The notes beneath the pieces were generated by a model. It did no database searches and was not told where the DNA came from. It worked only from the letters and a program-made list of their open reading frames with translations. The position numbers and the translations under genes were made by a program. DNA of 43,828 nt from Alphaproteobacteria bacterium. Lineage in GTDB: Bacteria; Pseudomonadota; Alphaproteobacteria; Micropepsales; Micropepsaceae. The stretch is from assembly GCA_019242395.1 (NCBI GenBank), contig JAFAVP010000280.1, positions 1 through 43,828 of the forward strand, written 5' to 3'. Shown here one piece after another: positions 7,343 through 15,150 of this stretch; within the stretch, counting starts at the first letter, position 1; each line of letters begins with the position of its first letter.

Positions 7343-9400
7343 ATGAAGTCCTTGTGGTCAGATAAAGAAGCGCAGCAGTTCATCGATCGTTATGCTGATG
7401 CAAATGTCAGTCCTCACCTGGCGCTACGCGTCTATACCACGCGCCTGCTCGGCAGCGATCCGAAACTAGTCTTACATGGCGGCGGCAACACTAGCGTGAA
7501 GACCCGCATGCGCGACCAGTTGGACGATGAAGTGGACGTGATCTGTATCAAGGGCTCGGGCTGGGACATGGCGAGCATAGAGCCGGCCGGACTTCCCGCC
7601 GTACGGCTTGAACCCCTGCGCAGATTGGGCGCCTTGAAGACACTTTCTGACGAGGAAATGGTGAACTTCCAGCGAATTAACCTGCTAAATTCTTCGTCAC
7701 CCAATCCCTCGGTCGAAACCCTGCTGCATGCCTTCTTGCGGCACAAGTTCATAGACCACACCCATTCCACAGCTATACTGGCGCTGACGGATCAGCCCGA
7801 TGGCGAGGCGCTGACGCGCGAGGTGTTCGGTAAACGTCTTGCCTATGTGCCTTATACCATTCCAGGCTTTGCGCTCGCGAAAAGCGTCGCAGCGGTGTTC
7901 GACAGCAATCCGCAGGCGGAAGGCGCGATCCTGCTGAAGCACGGCATTTTCACCTTCGCGGATGACGCGCGGGTATCCTACGAGAGCATGATCGAATTCG
8001 TCACAATGGCGGAAGAGAGACTGCAGCGCCGGCGAAAGACGTTTATGCAAGTTCGGCTCCCGGAGGAGCTCGCGCGCACGGCCGCGATCGCGCCGATCCT
8101 TCGTGGCGCCTGCGCAATCAGCCGCGACGAGCAGGCTGGCACGGTGAAGCGCCAGATCCTCTGCTTCCGCACCAGCCCTGCGATTCTCGATTACGTGAAC
8201 GGCGCGGAGCTATCGCGCTATTCGCAACAGGGTGTGGTGACGCCCGATCACACCATTCGCACCAAGAACTGGCCCCTCGCGGTCCCGGCACCGGAAGCTG
8301 GCAAGCTCGATGACTGGAAGCGCGCGGTGGAGAAGGCGGTCGGGGATTTCGTGGCGCGATACCACGACTATTTCGCCCGCAACAACGAGCATGCCCAACC
8401 GAAGAAGAAGGAACTTGATCCCGTCCCGCGCGTGATCCTCGTTCGCGGCAAGGGGCTGTTCGGCCTCGGCGCGACCGCAAAGGATGCCGCCATCGCCGCC
8501 GATATCGCGGAGAACACTGTCCAAGTCATCACCGATGCGGAGGCGGTCGGACGGTACGAACCGATACCGGAAGCCGATCAGTTCGATGTCGAATACTGGT
8601 CGCTGGAGCAGGCGAAGCTCGGTAAATCGGCCGAGAAGGTCCTGGCGCGGCAGATCTGCGTTGTCACCGGCGGCGGCTCGGGCATCGGCGCGGCGACGGT
8701 GCGCGCGATGGCGGCGGAAGGCGCCGAAGTGGCGGTGCTGGATCGCGACGGCGCCGCCGCCATCGAAGTGGCGCGAAAAATTTCCAAGACCGCGCTCGCC
8801 ATTGCCTGCGATGTCACCCAGCCGGACGAGGTAAAGCGCGCTTTCGATGAAGTGGCGAAGGCGTTCGGCGGGGTAGATATCGTGGTGTCGAATGCGGGCG
8901 CCGCGTGGCAGGGCCGTATTGGTGAGGTGGACGAGGAGACCCTGCGCAAGAGCTTCGAGTTGAACTTCTTCGCGCACCAGGCGGTGGCGCAAAACGCCGT
9001 GCGCGTCTTCCTCGCGCAGGGAACCGGCGGCTGCCTCCTTTTCAATACATCAAAGCAGGCTATCAATCCCGGTAGAGATTTCGGGCCGTATGGGTTACCG
9101 AAGGCCGCGACGCTTTTCCTGATGAAGCAGTATGCGCTTGACTACGGCAAGGACGGCATCCGAGCCAACGCGGTGAACGCCGATCGCATCCGCTCAGGAC
9201 TGCTGACAGACGAGATGGTGGCGGCACGTGCAGAGGCCCGAGGTATCTCGGAAGCGCAATACATGAGCGGTAACCTCCTAGGCCGAGAAGTCTACGCCAG
9301 CGAAGTGGCGGAAGCCTTCGTATACCTCGCGCACGCGGAGAAAACGACCGCGGCGGTGATAACCGTTGACGGGGGGAACATCGAAGCGAGTTTGCGTTAG
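7343..9400 (+). CDS. Bifunctional class II aldolase / short-chain dehydrogenase (RhaD-like)
   Basis: This 685-residue fusion has an N-terminal class II aldolase/adducin domain (about residues 1-300) and a C-terminal SDR domain (about 435-685). Aldolase features are HGGGNTSVKT and the metal-site segments FIDHTHSTAILAL and KHGIFTF. SDR features are the Rossmann motif TGGGSGIGAA (about 441-450), NAG, and the catalytic Y583-GLP-K587 with a serine in NTSKQ. The architecture is that of RhaD/YdjI-like bifunctional rhamnulose-1-phosphate aldolase/lactaldehyde dehydrogenases, though many members act on other sugars or phosphates. An upstream in-frame TTG at 7304 exists, but the ATG at 7343 has a GGAGA ribosome site 9 nt before it and begins MKSLWSDKEA, so it is preferred. 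The stop overlaps the convergent small gene by 4 nt. Confidence 0.88.
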   Translation: MKSLWSDKEAQQFIDRYADANVSPHLALRVYTTRLLGSDPKLVLHGGGNTSVKTRMRDQLDDEVDVICIKGSGWDMASIEPAGLPAVRLEPLRRLGALKTLSDEEMVNFQRINLLNSSSPNPSVETLLHAFLRHKFIDHTHSTAILALTDQPDGEALTREVFGKRLAYVPYTIPGFALAKSVAAVFDSNPQAEGAILLKHGIFTFADDARVSYESMIEFVTMAEERLQRRRKTFMQVRLPEELARTAAIAPILRGACAISRDEQAGTVKRQILCFRTSPAILDYVNGAELSRYSQQGVVTPDHTIRTKNWPLAVPAPEAGKLDDWKRAVEKAVGDFVARYHDYFARNNEHAQPKKKELDPVPRVILVRGKGLFGLGATAKDAAIAADIAENTVQVITDAEAVGRYEPIPEADQFDVEYWSLEQAKLGKSAEKVLARQICVVTGGGSGIGAATVRAMAAEGAEVAVLDRDGAAAIEVARKISKTALAIACDVTQPDEVKRAFDEVAKAFGGVDIVVSNAGAAWQGRIGEVDEETLRKSFELNFFAHQAVAQNAVRVFLAQGTGGCLLFNTSKQAINPGRDFGPYGLPKAATLFLMKQYALDYGKDGIRANAVNADRIRSGLLTDEMVAARAEARGISEAQYMSGNLLGREVYASEVAEAFVYLAHAEKTTAAVITVDGGNIEASLR

Positions 9401-9726
9401 CGCTTCCTGGTCGCAACTGCGGCAGTCCGCTTCCCGGCCTGGAAAACGGGTTTCTTCAGTTTGGTATTGAAACGCGTCAGGAGTGCTTGCTCGGCTTCAG
9501 CGTGCTCTTCAAATGGTCCGGTGGACCCGATAGGCCGGCGTACAACCACCCCCACTTTGCGCCTCGCGGCCTCCACGGCTTTGGGATCGTGAGTTTCCTT
9601 GGCATGGCCCTGGTGGAACAGATCGCGCGTCACGCCCCAATGCGCCAGCGCCATTTTTTGCGAGCGCGCGGCGACGGCGGTTTCGTAGAAGCCGAGATTG
9701 GCAGTGAACACCTTGATCTTGGGCAT
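9397..9726 (-). CDS. Small conserved alphaproteobacterial protein (often labelled TolA-like)
   Basis: This is a 109-residue basic protein beginning MPKIKVFTANLGFYETAVAARSQKMALAHWG. The opening, the central FHQGHAKETHDP and the VVVRRPIGSTGPF segment match a family I recall in alphaproteobacteria under the name 'cell envelope biogenesis protein TolA'. That name is a low-complexity artefact, and I see no Tol-system domain, signal peptide or membrane helix. The C-terminus is Lys/Arg-rich (KKPVFQAGKRTAAVATRKR). A longer reading frame starts at 9822, but the ATG at 9726 gives the recognisable N-terminus. It follows the lyase gene by 2 nt, so it is translated from the same message. Function unknown. 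Confidence 0.75.
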   Translation of the reverse strand: MPKIKVFTANLGFYETAVAARSQKMALAHWGVTRDLFHQGHAKETHDPKAVEAARRKVGVVVRRPIGSTGPFEEHAEAEQALLTRFNTKLKKPVFQAGKRTAAVATRKR

Positions 9727-9728
9727 GG

Positions 9729-10877
9729 TCAGTGCGCTTCGTCCAATGCTTGGCTGAGATCGGCAATCAGATCGTCCGTGTCCTCGATGCCGACGGAGAG
9801 ACGCAGCAGGTCCGGCGGGCACGGGGTGTCCGGCCCTTCGACAGAGGCGCGATGCTCCACCAGGCTTTCGACACCGCCGAGCGATGTGGCGCGCTTCCAG
9901 ATGCGAATCTCCGCCGCCGTCGTGATGGCCGCCCGCTCGCCGCCAGCTACAAGGAGTGACAGCATGCCGCCGAAGCCGCCCTTCATCTGCCGCGCAGCAA
10001 TTTCGTGACCGGGGAAGTCCGGCAGTCCCGGATAGAGAACTGCGCGCACATGCGGGTGCTTGGTCATCGCCGTCGCAATCTTTTGCGCGCTCGCGCAGGC
10101 GGTTTTCACGCGCGGAAACAGAGTCCGCATGCCGCGCAACAACAGCCAGGATTCGAAGGAGCCGAGGATTCCGCCAAGCTGAATGCGGTTATTCCTGATC
10201 TTCGCCCAGAACTCATCGTCTGCCCGCGTAACGAGCGCACCCGCGACGATATCCGAATGCCCGTTCAGGTATTTCGTCGCGGAATGCATCACGATGTCGG
10301 CACCCAGTTCCAGCGGCTGCGTGATGACTGGCGTCGCGACTGTGGAATCCACCGCGAGTTTGGCACCGGCGGCACGCGCAATCTGCGCAAGGGCGGCGAT
10401 GTCGGTGATGTTCCACATTGGATTGCCGGGCGTCTCCGCCCAAACCAGTTTGGTGCGCCCCGGCTGCATGGCGCTATGAACTGCATTGAGATCGCCCATG
10501 TCCGCGAAATCAACGGCGATGCCCCAGGTGTCCGCGAAACCGGCAATCCAGTTGCGTAGCGACCAGTACATCACCTTCGGCGCCACCACGTGATCGCCGG
10601 GCGCGAGTGCCTGAAATACCGCGGTTGCTGCCGCCATGCCTGACGCGAACAGCAGCGCGTCAGCCCCCTTTTCCAGCGCCGCCAGCAACACCTCCGGTTG
10701 GTCGAAGGCCGGGTTGTCCGCGCGTGCATAATTTCGCCCGGAGCGATACTGATTGTCTTCGTCGCGCAGGAAGGTGCTCGACAGATGCAGCGGCGGCGCC
10801 ACCGCCCGCGTCTTCTCGTCGACCCAGCCGAGGCCTTGTGCGGCAATCGTGGCGGGCTTCATGTCGTCCATTCGCAT
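9729..10877 (-). CDS. PLP-dependent cystathionine lyase family enzyme
   Basis: This 382-residue protein belongs to the Cys/Met-metabolism PLP family (cystathionine gamma-synthase, beta- and gamma-lyases). The PLP lysine is K202 in MHSATKYLNGHSDI. Other family segments are TFLRDEDNQY...Y-A-R, FASGMAAATAVF (phosphate-binding loop, about residues 77-88), WAETPGNPMWNITD and SLGGVESLVEHRAS near the C-terminus. These fit a beta-lyase/MetC-like enzyme or related C-S lyase acting on cystathionine or similar thioethers; substrate specificity cannot be set by eye. Internal starts (MDDMKP, MKPATIAAQG) are also possible. It is divergent from the polyketide synthase gene, with about 110 nt between starts, and 2 nt upstream of the small TolA-labelled gene. 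Confidence 0.87.
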   Translation of the reverse strand: MRMDDMKPATIAAQGLGWVDEKTRAVAPPLHLSSTFLRDEDNQYRSGRNYARADNPAFDQPEVLLAALEKGADALLFASGMAAATAVFQALAPGDHVVAPKVMYWSLRNWIAGFADTWGIAVDFADMGDLNAVHSAMQPGRTKLVWAETPGNPMWNITDIAALAQIARAAGAKLAVDSTVATPVITQPLELGADIVMHSATKYLNGHSDIVAGALVTRADDEFWAKIRNNRIQLGGILGSFESWLLLRGMRTLFPRVKTACASAQKIATAMTKHPHVRAVLYPGLPDFPGHEIAARQMKGGFGGMLSLLVAGGERAAITTAAEIRIWKRATSLGGVESLVEHRASVEGPDTPCPPDLLRLSVGIEDTDDLIADLSQALDEAH

Positions 10878-10978
10878 ATCACAACGCCGTATGAGATGTG
10901 TTCAGTCGAGGTTCACATTAGCCTTTCGAGAGTTGTCATGGAATAACAGGATACAGCGCCCGTCCGCCTACAGCGATG

Positions 10979-10983
10979 AAGGA
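10979..10983 (+). promoter_or_regulatory. Ribosome binding site deciding the polyketide synthase start
   Basis: AAGGA within GAAGGAGAGC sits 4-5 nt before the ATG at 10988. It lies inside the first codons of the alternative ATG at 10976, so 10988 is the likelier start. Confidence 0.65.
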
Positions 10984-10987
10984 GAGC

Positions 10988-12025
10988 ATGGCCGCCACAC
11001 CGAGGCTGATTGCGTTGAAAACAGCAGTGCCGCCCTATCGCATCGATCAGGCCGATGCGGGGCGGCGGGCGGCGCACCTGTTTGCCAACCATCCGGAGGT
11101 GCTGCGGCTGCTTTCCGTTTTCCAGAACACCGGCATCGAGACACGCTACTCCTGTGTTCCGATCGATTGGTATCTGGAGCCGCACGGGTGGAAGGAACGG
11201 ACCAATCTATATCTCCAGAACTCAGTCGATCTCCTGGAGAAGGTTGCGAACGATTGCCTGGCAGAGGCGGGACTCGGCAGCGAAGATATCGATGCGATTG
11301 TCGTCGCCTCCACGACCGGTATCGCGACACCCAGCCTGGACGCACTGGTGATCGAGCGGATGGGCTTGCGCCGCGAGATCGAGCGCCTGCCCATGTTCGG
11401 GTTCGGCTGCGCTGGAGGTGTTTCCGGTCTGGCACGCGCGGCAGACATTGCGCGGGCCCGTATGGGATCTCGGGTGCTGTTCCTGGTCGTCGAATTGTGC
11501 GCGCTCACCTTCCGCAAGGATGACGTCTCCAAGAGCAACATCGTGGCCGCGGCCTTGTTTGGCGACGGCGCCGCGGGCGCTATCATCAGCAGCGAGGGCG
11601 ACGGCCCCGTGGTTGCCGCCAGCGGCAGCTACACCTGGCCAAATTCTCTCGATGTCATGGGGTGGGAAGTCGAGGAGGATGGGCTGAAGGCGCGCTTTGC
11701 GCAAAGCATTCCATCGCTTGTCGCCAATGATTTCCGCAACATCGCGGCTGGGTTTCTCAGGAAGAACGATATCGCGCGCGGCAGCATTGAGGCCTTCGCG
11801 TGCCATCCCGGTGGCGCCAAGGTTCTGGATGCACTGGAGGATGCGCTTAATCTGCCACACGGCGCCTTGAAGGACAGCCGCAGCGTGTTGCGGGATTACG
11901 GGAACATGTCCGCGGCGACCGCACTGTTCGTGCTGCAACGCATGCGTGCGCGCGGAGAGGGGCGCCGCTGCCTGATGAGCGCGCTGGGCCCCGGGTTCTC
12001 GGCCGCGTTCCTGATGCTGGAATGA
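10988..12025 (+). CDS. Type III polyketide synthase (chalcone synthase-like)
   Basis: This 345-residue thiolase-fold enzyme extends an acyl-CoA starter with malonyl-CoA and cyclises the product to a pyrone or resorcinol. The catalytic triad is visible: C141 in FGFGCAGGVSG, H273 in FACHPGGAKV and N306 in DYGNMSAAT. The spacing between His and Asn (33 residues) equals that in plant chalcone synthase. Size and motifs fit bacterial alkylpyrone/alkylresorcinol synthases. Start chosen from the GGAG site just before 10988. It overlaps the methyltransferase-like gene by 4 nt (ATGA) and leads a four-gene plus-strand set with a hydroxylase and an efflux pump. Starter chain length and product cannot be told from sequence. 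Confidence 0.92.
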   Translation: MAATPRLIALKTAVPPYRIDQADAGRRAAHLFANHPEVLRLLSVFQNTGIETRYSCVPIDWYLEPHGWKERTNLYLQNSVDLLEKVANDCLAEAGLGSEDIDAIVVASTTGIATPSLDALVIERMGLRREIERLPMFGFGCAGGVSGLARAADIARARMGSRVLFLVVELCALTFRKDDVSKSNIVAAALFGDGAAGAIISSEGDGPVVAASGSYTWPNSLDVMGWEVEEDGLKARFAQSIPSLVANDFRNIAAGFLRKNDIARGSIEAFACHPGGAKVLDALEDALNLPHGALKDSRSVLRDYGNMSAATALFVLQRMRARGEGRRCLMSALGPGFSAAFLMLE

Positions 12026-12519
12026 TTCCGTATATCATACTGGCGCTGGTGATTGCGCAGCGGCTGGCCGAGCTTTGGTATGCTGAGCGCAATACGCGGG
12101 CCCTGCTAGCCCGTGGCGCCATAGAGATCGGCCGCGCCCATTATCCGCTGTTCATCATTCTGCATACTGCCTGGCTGGTCGCCATCGTTCTGGCGCTGCC
12201 GCGGCCCGCATCGGCGCATTGGCTGCCGTTTGCCGGTTATGTGCTGCTTCAGTTGCTGCGCGTGTGGACTGTCGCCGCGCTAGGACCCTATTGGACCACC
12301 CGCATCGTTACCCTCCCCAACGCGCCATTGGTGCGGCGCGGGCCCTACCGCTTTATGCGTCATCCGAACTATCTTATTGTGGTTGGCGAGATCGCGCTGC
12401 TGCCGCTGGTGTTCGGGGAGGTGCGGGTGGCCATCGCGTTCAGCTTCCTGAACGCGGCGCTGTTATTCTGGCGCATTCGCGAGGAAGAAACGGCGCTTGC
12501 GCCACGTCTCAAGCGGTAG
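12022..12519 (+). CDS. Isoprenylcysteine carboxyl methyltransferase-like membrane enzyme
   Basis: This 165-residue integral-membrane protein has several hydrophobic helices and the ICMT signature near its C-terminus: RRGPYRFMRHPNYLIVVGEIALLPL (about residues 110-134), followed by RIREEETAL. This family transfers methyl from S-adenosylmethionine. In Bacillus subtilis the ICMT-like BpsB, encoded beside the type III synthase BpsA, O-methylates alkylpyrones, and this gene is coupled by a 4-nt overlap to the type III synthase here. I infer the same job: O-methylation of the polyketide in the membrane. Confidence 0.88.
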   Translation: MIPYIILALVIAQRLAELWYAERNTRALLARGAIEIGRAHYPLFIILHTAWLVAIVLALPRPASAHWLPFAGYVLLQLLRVWTVAALGPYWTTRIVTLPNAPLVRRGPYRFMRHPNYLIVVGEIALLPLVFGEVRVAIAFSFLNAALLFWRIREEETALAPRLKR

Positions 12520-12536
12520 AAGCGTCCCCACATCGA

Positions 12537-13604
12537 ATGGCAAGCATGGGTGTGTTGCGATATTCAGGGCCGTTCTGGTTCCTCGCCTCCATTCCCCTGC
12601 TTCATGCGTGGTCGGATGGAGGGCCGCTCCTCACGCCGGCCACGCTGTTGTGCACACTGCTGGTCGCGGAATATATCCCTCACAATTCTGTTGCTGAGCC
12701 GCCCTCCAGTTCCTATCGTCTGCTGCCGATTTTCTACATTCCCTGCCAGCTTCTCGTGATCGCGTGGAGTATTTGGCAATCGCACACCGCGACGACGCTC
12801 GGCTTTACGAGCCTGGTCATCTCGACCGGTGTGTGCACAGGCGTGTTCGGGGTGCTGGCAGCTCATGAGATGGTGCATAGCCGCGTTCGCTGGCACCGCC
12901 GGCTTGGCGCGCTCATGCTGACCGGCATGAGCTACCGTCACTTCCGCATCGCCCACGTGCATGGACATCATCGCTATGCCGCCACAGATCGCGATGCTTC
13001 CACCGCGCGGCTTGGTGAAGGTTTCTACGCGTTTTTCCTGCGAACGCTTGGCACCCAGATCGTGCAGGCCTGGCACTTCGAGCGGCGGCGCTGCCGCGGC
13101 AGGTGTCATCCATTCCTCGGCAATCGGATGGCGCACGATGCCGTAATCATCGTGCTTCTGTACGCCGGACCGCTGATTGCTTTCGGCTGGCGTGCGGCGG
13201 CTTTCCTCGCGGCGGAGAGCGCCGTCGCCATCCTGGTGCTCGAACTGTTCAACTATATCGCGCATTACGGATTGCGGCGAGAGATGCGAGACGGCCGGGT
13301 CGAACCGGTTGCGGCGCATCACAGCTGGAACAGTTCCGGGGCAGCCAACTTGCTCATCTTCAACATGGGACGGCACAGCGACCATCATCGCTCGCCGTCG
13401 GCCACTTACGAGGAACTGAAACCTGTTCTATGGCAGCCAGAATTGCCATACGGTTATGCTGGATCGATCCTACTCGCCCTGGTGCCCCCGCTGTGGCGGG
13501 CTGTGATGGACCCGCACGTGGCATTCCTCCGCGCATCCTCGCCAGAAATGGGTTACGTTCGAATCGAAGCAGCTTCGCCCAATTTCCGTGAACGAGCCGC
13601 TTAG
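12537..13604 (+). CDS. AlkB-like di-iron membrane hydroxylase
   Basis: This 355-residue integral-membrane protein has the histidine clusters of alkane 1-monooxygenases: H110-EMV-H114, H140-VHGHH-145, NYIAHYGL (239-246) and RHSDHH (279-284). In AlkB these ligate two irons that hydroxylate the terminal carbon of alkyl chains, with electrons from a rubredoxin, none of which is encoded nearby. Flanking hydrophobic stretches supply the membrane helices. A longer open frame begins at 12219, but it overlaps the preceding gene. ATG 12537 is preceded by an AGAAG-like site, and ATG 12546 is an equal alternative. Its 3' end overlaps the transporter gene by 17 nt. Context suggests the substrate is the alkyl tail of the neighbouring polyketide rather than free alkane; that is inference. 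Confidence 0.88.
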   Translation: MASMGVLRYSGPFWFLASIPLLHAWSDGGPLLTPATLLCTLLVAEYIPHNSVAEPPSSSYRLLPIFYIPCQLLVIAWSIWQSHTATTLGFTSLVISTGVCTGVFGVLAAHEMVHSRVRWHRRLGALMLTGMSYRHFRIAHVHGHHRYAATDRDASTARLGEGFYAFFLRTLGTQIVQAWHFERRRCRGRCHPFLGNRMAHDAVIIVLLYAGPLIAFGWRAAAFLAAESAVAILVLELFNYIAHYGLRREMRDGRVEPVAAHHSWNSSGAANLLIFNMGRHSDHHRSPSATYEELKPVLWQPELPYGYAGSILLALVPPLWRAVMDPHVAFLRASSPEMGYVRIEAASPNFRERAA

Positions 13605-15150
13605 CGAACAGCCTGTTCCTCTTGCCGCCTGGATCGGCTTCAGCGCCATGTGCGTCGGCATGTTCATCGCCGTGCTCGACATCCAGGTGGTGGCCAGCTC
13701 GTTGCCGAATATCTCGGCCGCGCTTGGCATTCCGCAGGACCGGCTGAGCTGGATCCAGACCTGCTACCTTATCTCGGAAATCATCGCCATCCCGCTGACC
13801 GGCGTGCTCACGCACACGCTCACGGTGCGCTGGCTGTTCGCCGGCGCCACGATTGGCTTCACGTTAGCGAGCATCGGATGCGCGGCAAGCTCCGGCTTCG
13901 CCAGTCTGATTGCCTTTCGCACGGTGCAGGGATTTTTCGGGGGCGCCCTGATTCCCACCGTTTTCACTACGGTATTCGAATTATTTCCGCGGCGGCGGCA
14001 TCCGCTGGCGACGGTAATCGCCGGCACCTTTGCCATGATCGCGCCGACCGTCGGTCCGGCTCTCGGGGGATACCTGACTGAGCATTACAGCTGGCACGCC
14101 ATCTTCCTGGTGAACGTTCTGCCAGGCCTCATAGTGGGATCGCTGGTGGCGCTTTGCATCCGTCTCGGCGAACCCGATTTGCGCGCGCTGAAGCAGCTTG
14201 ACTACGTCACCGTCCTTCTTGCGGCGATTTTCCTCGCCAGCCTCGAATTGCTTCTGAAGCAGGCGCCGAAGCAGCACTGGCATGGATGGTACATCGACAG
14301 CTTGCTGGCAGTGTGCCTAATTTCCTTCGCCCTGGCCGTTCAGCAGTGCCTGGCGCGTCAGGCGCCGTTCGTGAATCTGCGGCGGTTCAAGGATCGTGGA
14401 TTCTCCGTCGCCTGCCTTCTCAGCTTTATCCTCGGCATGGGGCTGTATGCTTCGACCTACCTGCTGCCGCTGTTCCTGGGTTTCGTACGCAAGCACACCG
14501 CCTTCGAGATCGGGGAGATCATGATGGTGGCTGGTGCTGTGCAACTCGTTTCAGCGCCGGCTGCCGCTTGGCTTGAGCCGCGCGTCAGCGGCAAGCGTCT
14601 AGTGGCGGTCGGATATACGCTGTTCGCGGCAGGTTTGTTAGCCAACGCTTTTTGCACGATCCACACGGATTTCAATGATTTGATCCTGCCCCAGGCGCTG
14701 CGCGGCGCGGGCATCATGTTCTGTATCCTGCCTTCTACCCGGTTAGCTCTGGAAGGCTGGCCAGAACTCGAGATTCCAGACGCCAGCGCCCTCTTCAACC
14801 TGATGCGCAATCTCGGCGGGGCCATCGGCATCGCGCTGGTCGATACGGTGGCCGAGCAACGGACTTCCGCCCACGTCACCGACCTCGTCAGCCGTTTGCA
14901 GGCCGGTGATGCGACAACCGCGCAGTCGATTGGACTGCCGACCTCAATGTTTCACGGCCAGGTCATGGGACCGGTCAGCGATCTTCTGAAGCAGATGATC
15001 GCCCCGATGGTGAACCGCGCCGCGCTAACCGCCTCCTTCAACGAAGCGTGGCTGCTGCTTGGCGCGCTCTTCCTGCCGAGCCTCATCGCGATTGCACTCC
15101 TGTCGCGGCGCGCATTTTCCGCCGCCGCCTATTCAGCTCGCAACGAATAG
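13588..15150 (+). CDS. DHA2-family (EmrB/QacA) MFS efflux transporter
   Basis: This 520-residue multi-pass permease is of the 14-helix drug:H+ antiporter class. The N-terminal motif FIAVLDIQVVASSLPNISAALG (about residues 27-48) is the DHA2 signature, followed by WIQTCYLISEIIAIPLTGVL and the FRTVQGFFGGALIPTVFT segment (motif C-like ALGGYLTEHYSW near 158-169). It starts with GTG at 13588, inside the end of the hydroxylase gene, so it is translationally coupled. No membrane-fusion (EmrA-type) partner is encoded next to it. Its place at the end of the polyketide/methyltransferase/hydroxylase set suggests it exports the product or protects the cell from it. It converges on the antiporter gene with an 18-nt overlap. 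Confidence 0.9.
   Translation: MNEPLSEQPVPLAAWIGFSAMCVGMFIAVLDIQVVASSLPNISAALGIPQDRLSWIQTCYLISEIIAIPLTGVLTHTLTVRWLFAGATIGFTLASIGCAASSGFASLIAFRTVQGFFGGALIPTVFTTVFELFPRRRHPLATVIAGTFAMIAPTVGPALGGYLTEHYSWHAIFLVNVLPGLIVGSLVALCIRLGEPDLRALKQLDYVTVLLAAIFLASLELLLKQAPKQHWHGWYIDSLLAVCLISFALAVQQCLARQAPFVNLRRFKDRGFSVACLLSFILGMGLYASTYLLPLFLGFVRKHTAFEIGEIMMVAGAVQLVSAPAAAWLEPRVSGKRLVAVGYTLFAAGLLANAFCTIHTDFNDLILPQALRGAGIMFCILPSTRLALEGWPELEIPDASALFNLMRNLGGAIGIALVDTVAEQRTSAHVTDLVSRLQAGDATTAQSIGLPTSMFHGQVMGPVSDLLKQMIAPMVNRAALTASFNEAWLLLGALFLPSLIAIALLSRRAFSAAAYSARNE

Noticed and set aside
8210-8992. Minus-strand 260-codon open frame opposite the aldolase/dehydrogenase
   Set aside because: No domain, no ribosome site, fully antisense to a well-supported gene.
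10988-12025. Beta-ketoacyl-ACP synthase III (FabH)
   Set aside because: The order Cys, His, Asn is shared, but the FGFGCAGGVSG and ACHPGGAKV contexts and the ICMT-like partner favour a type III polyketide synthase.
12564-13388. Minus-strand 274-codon open frame opposite the AlkB-like gene
   Set aside because: Antisense shadow; the plus strand carries all four histidine boxes.
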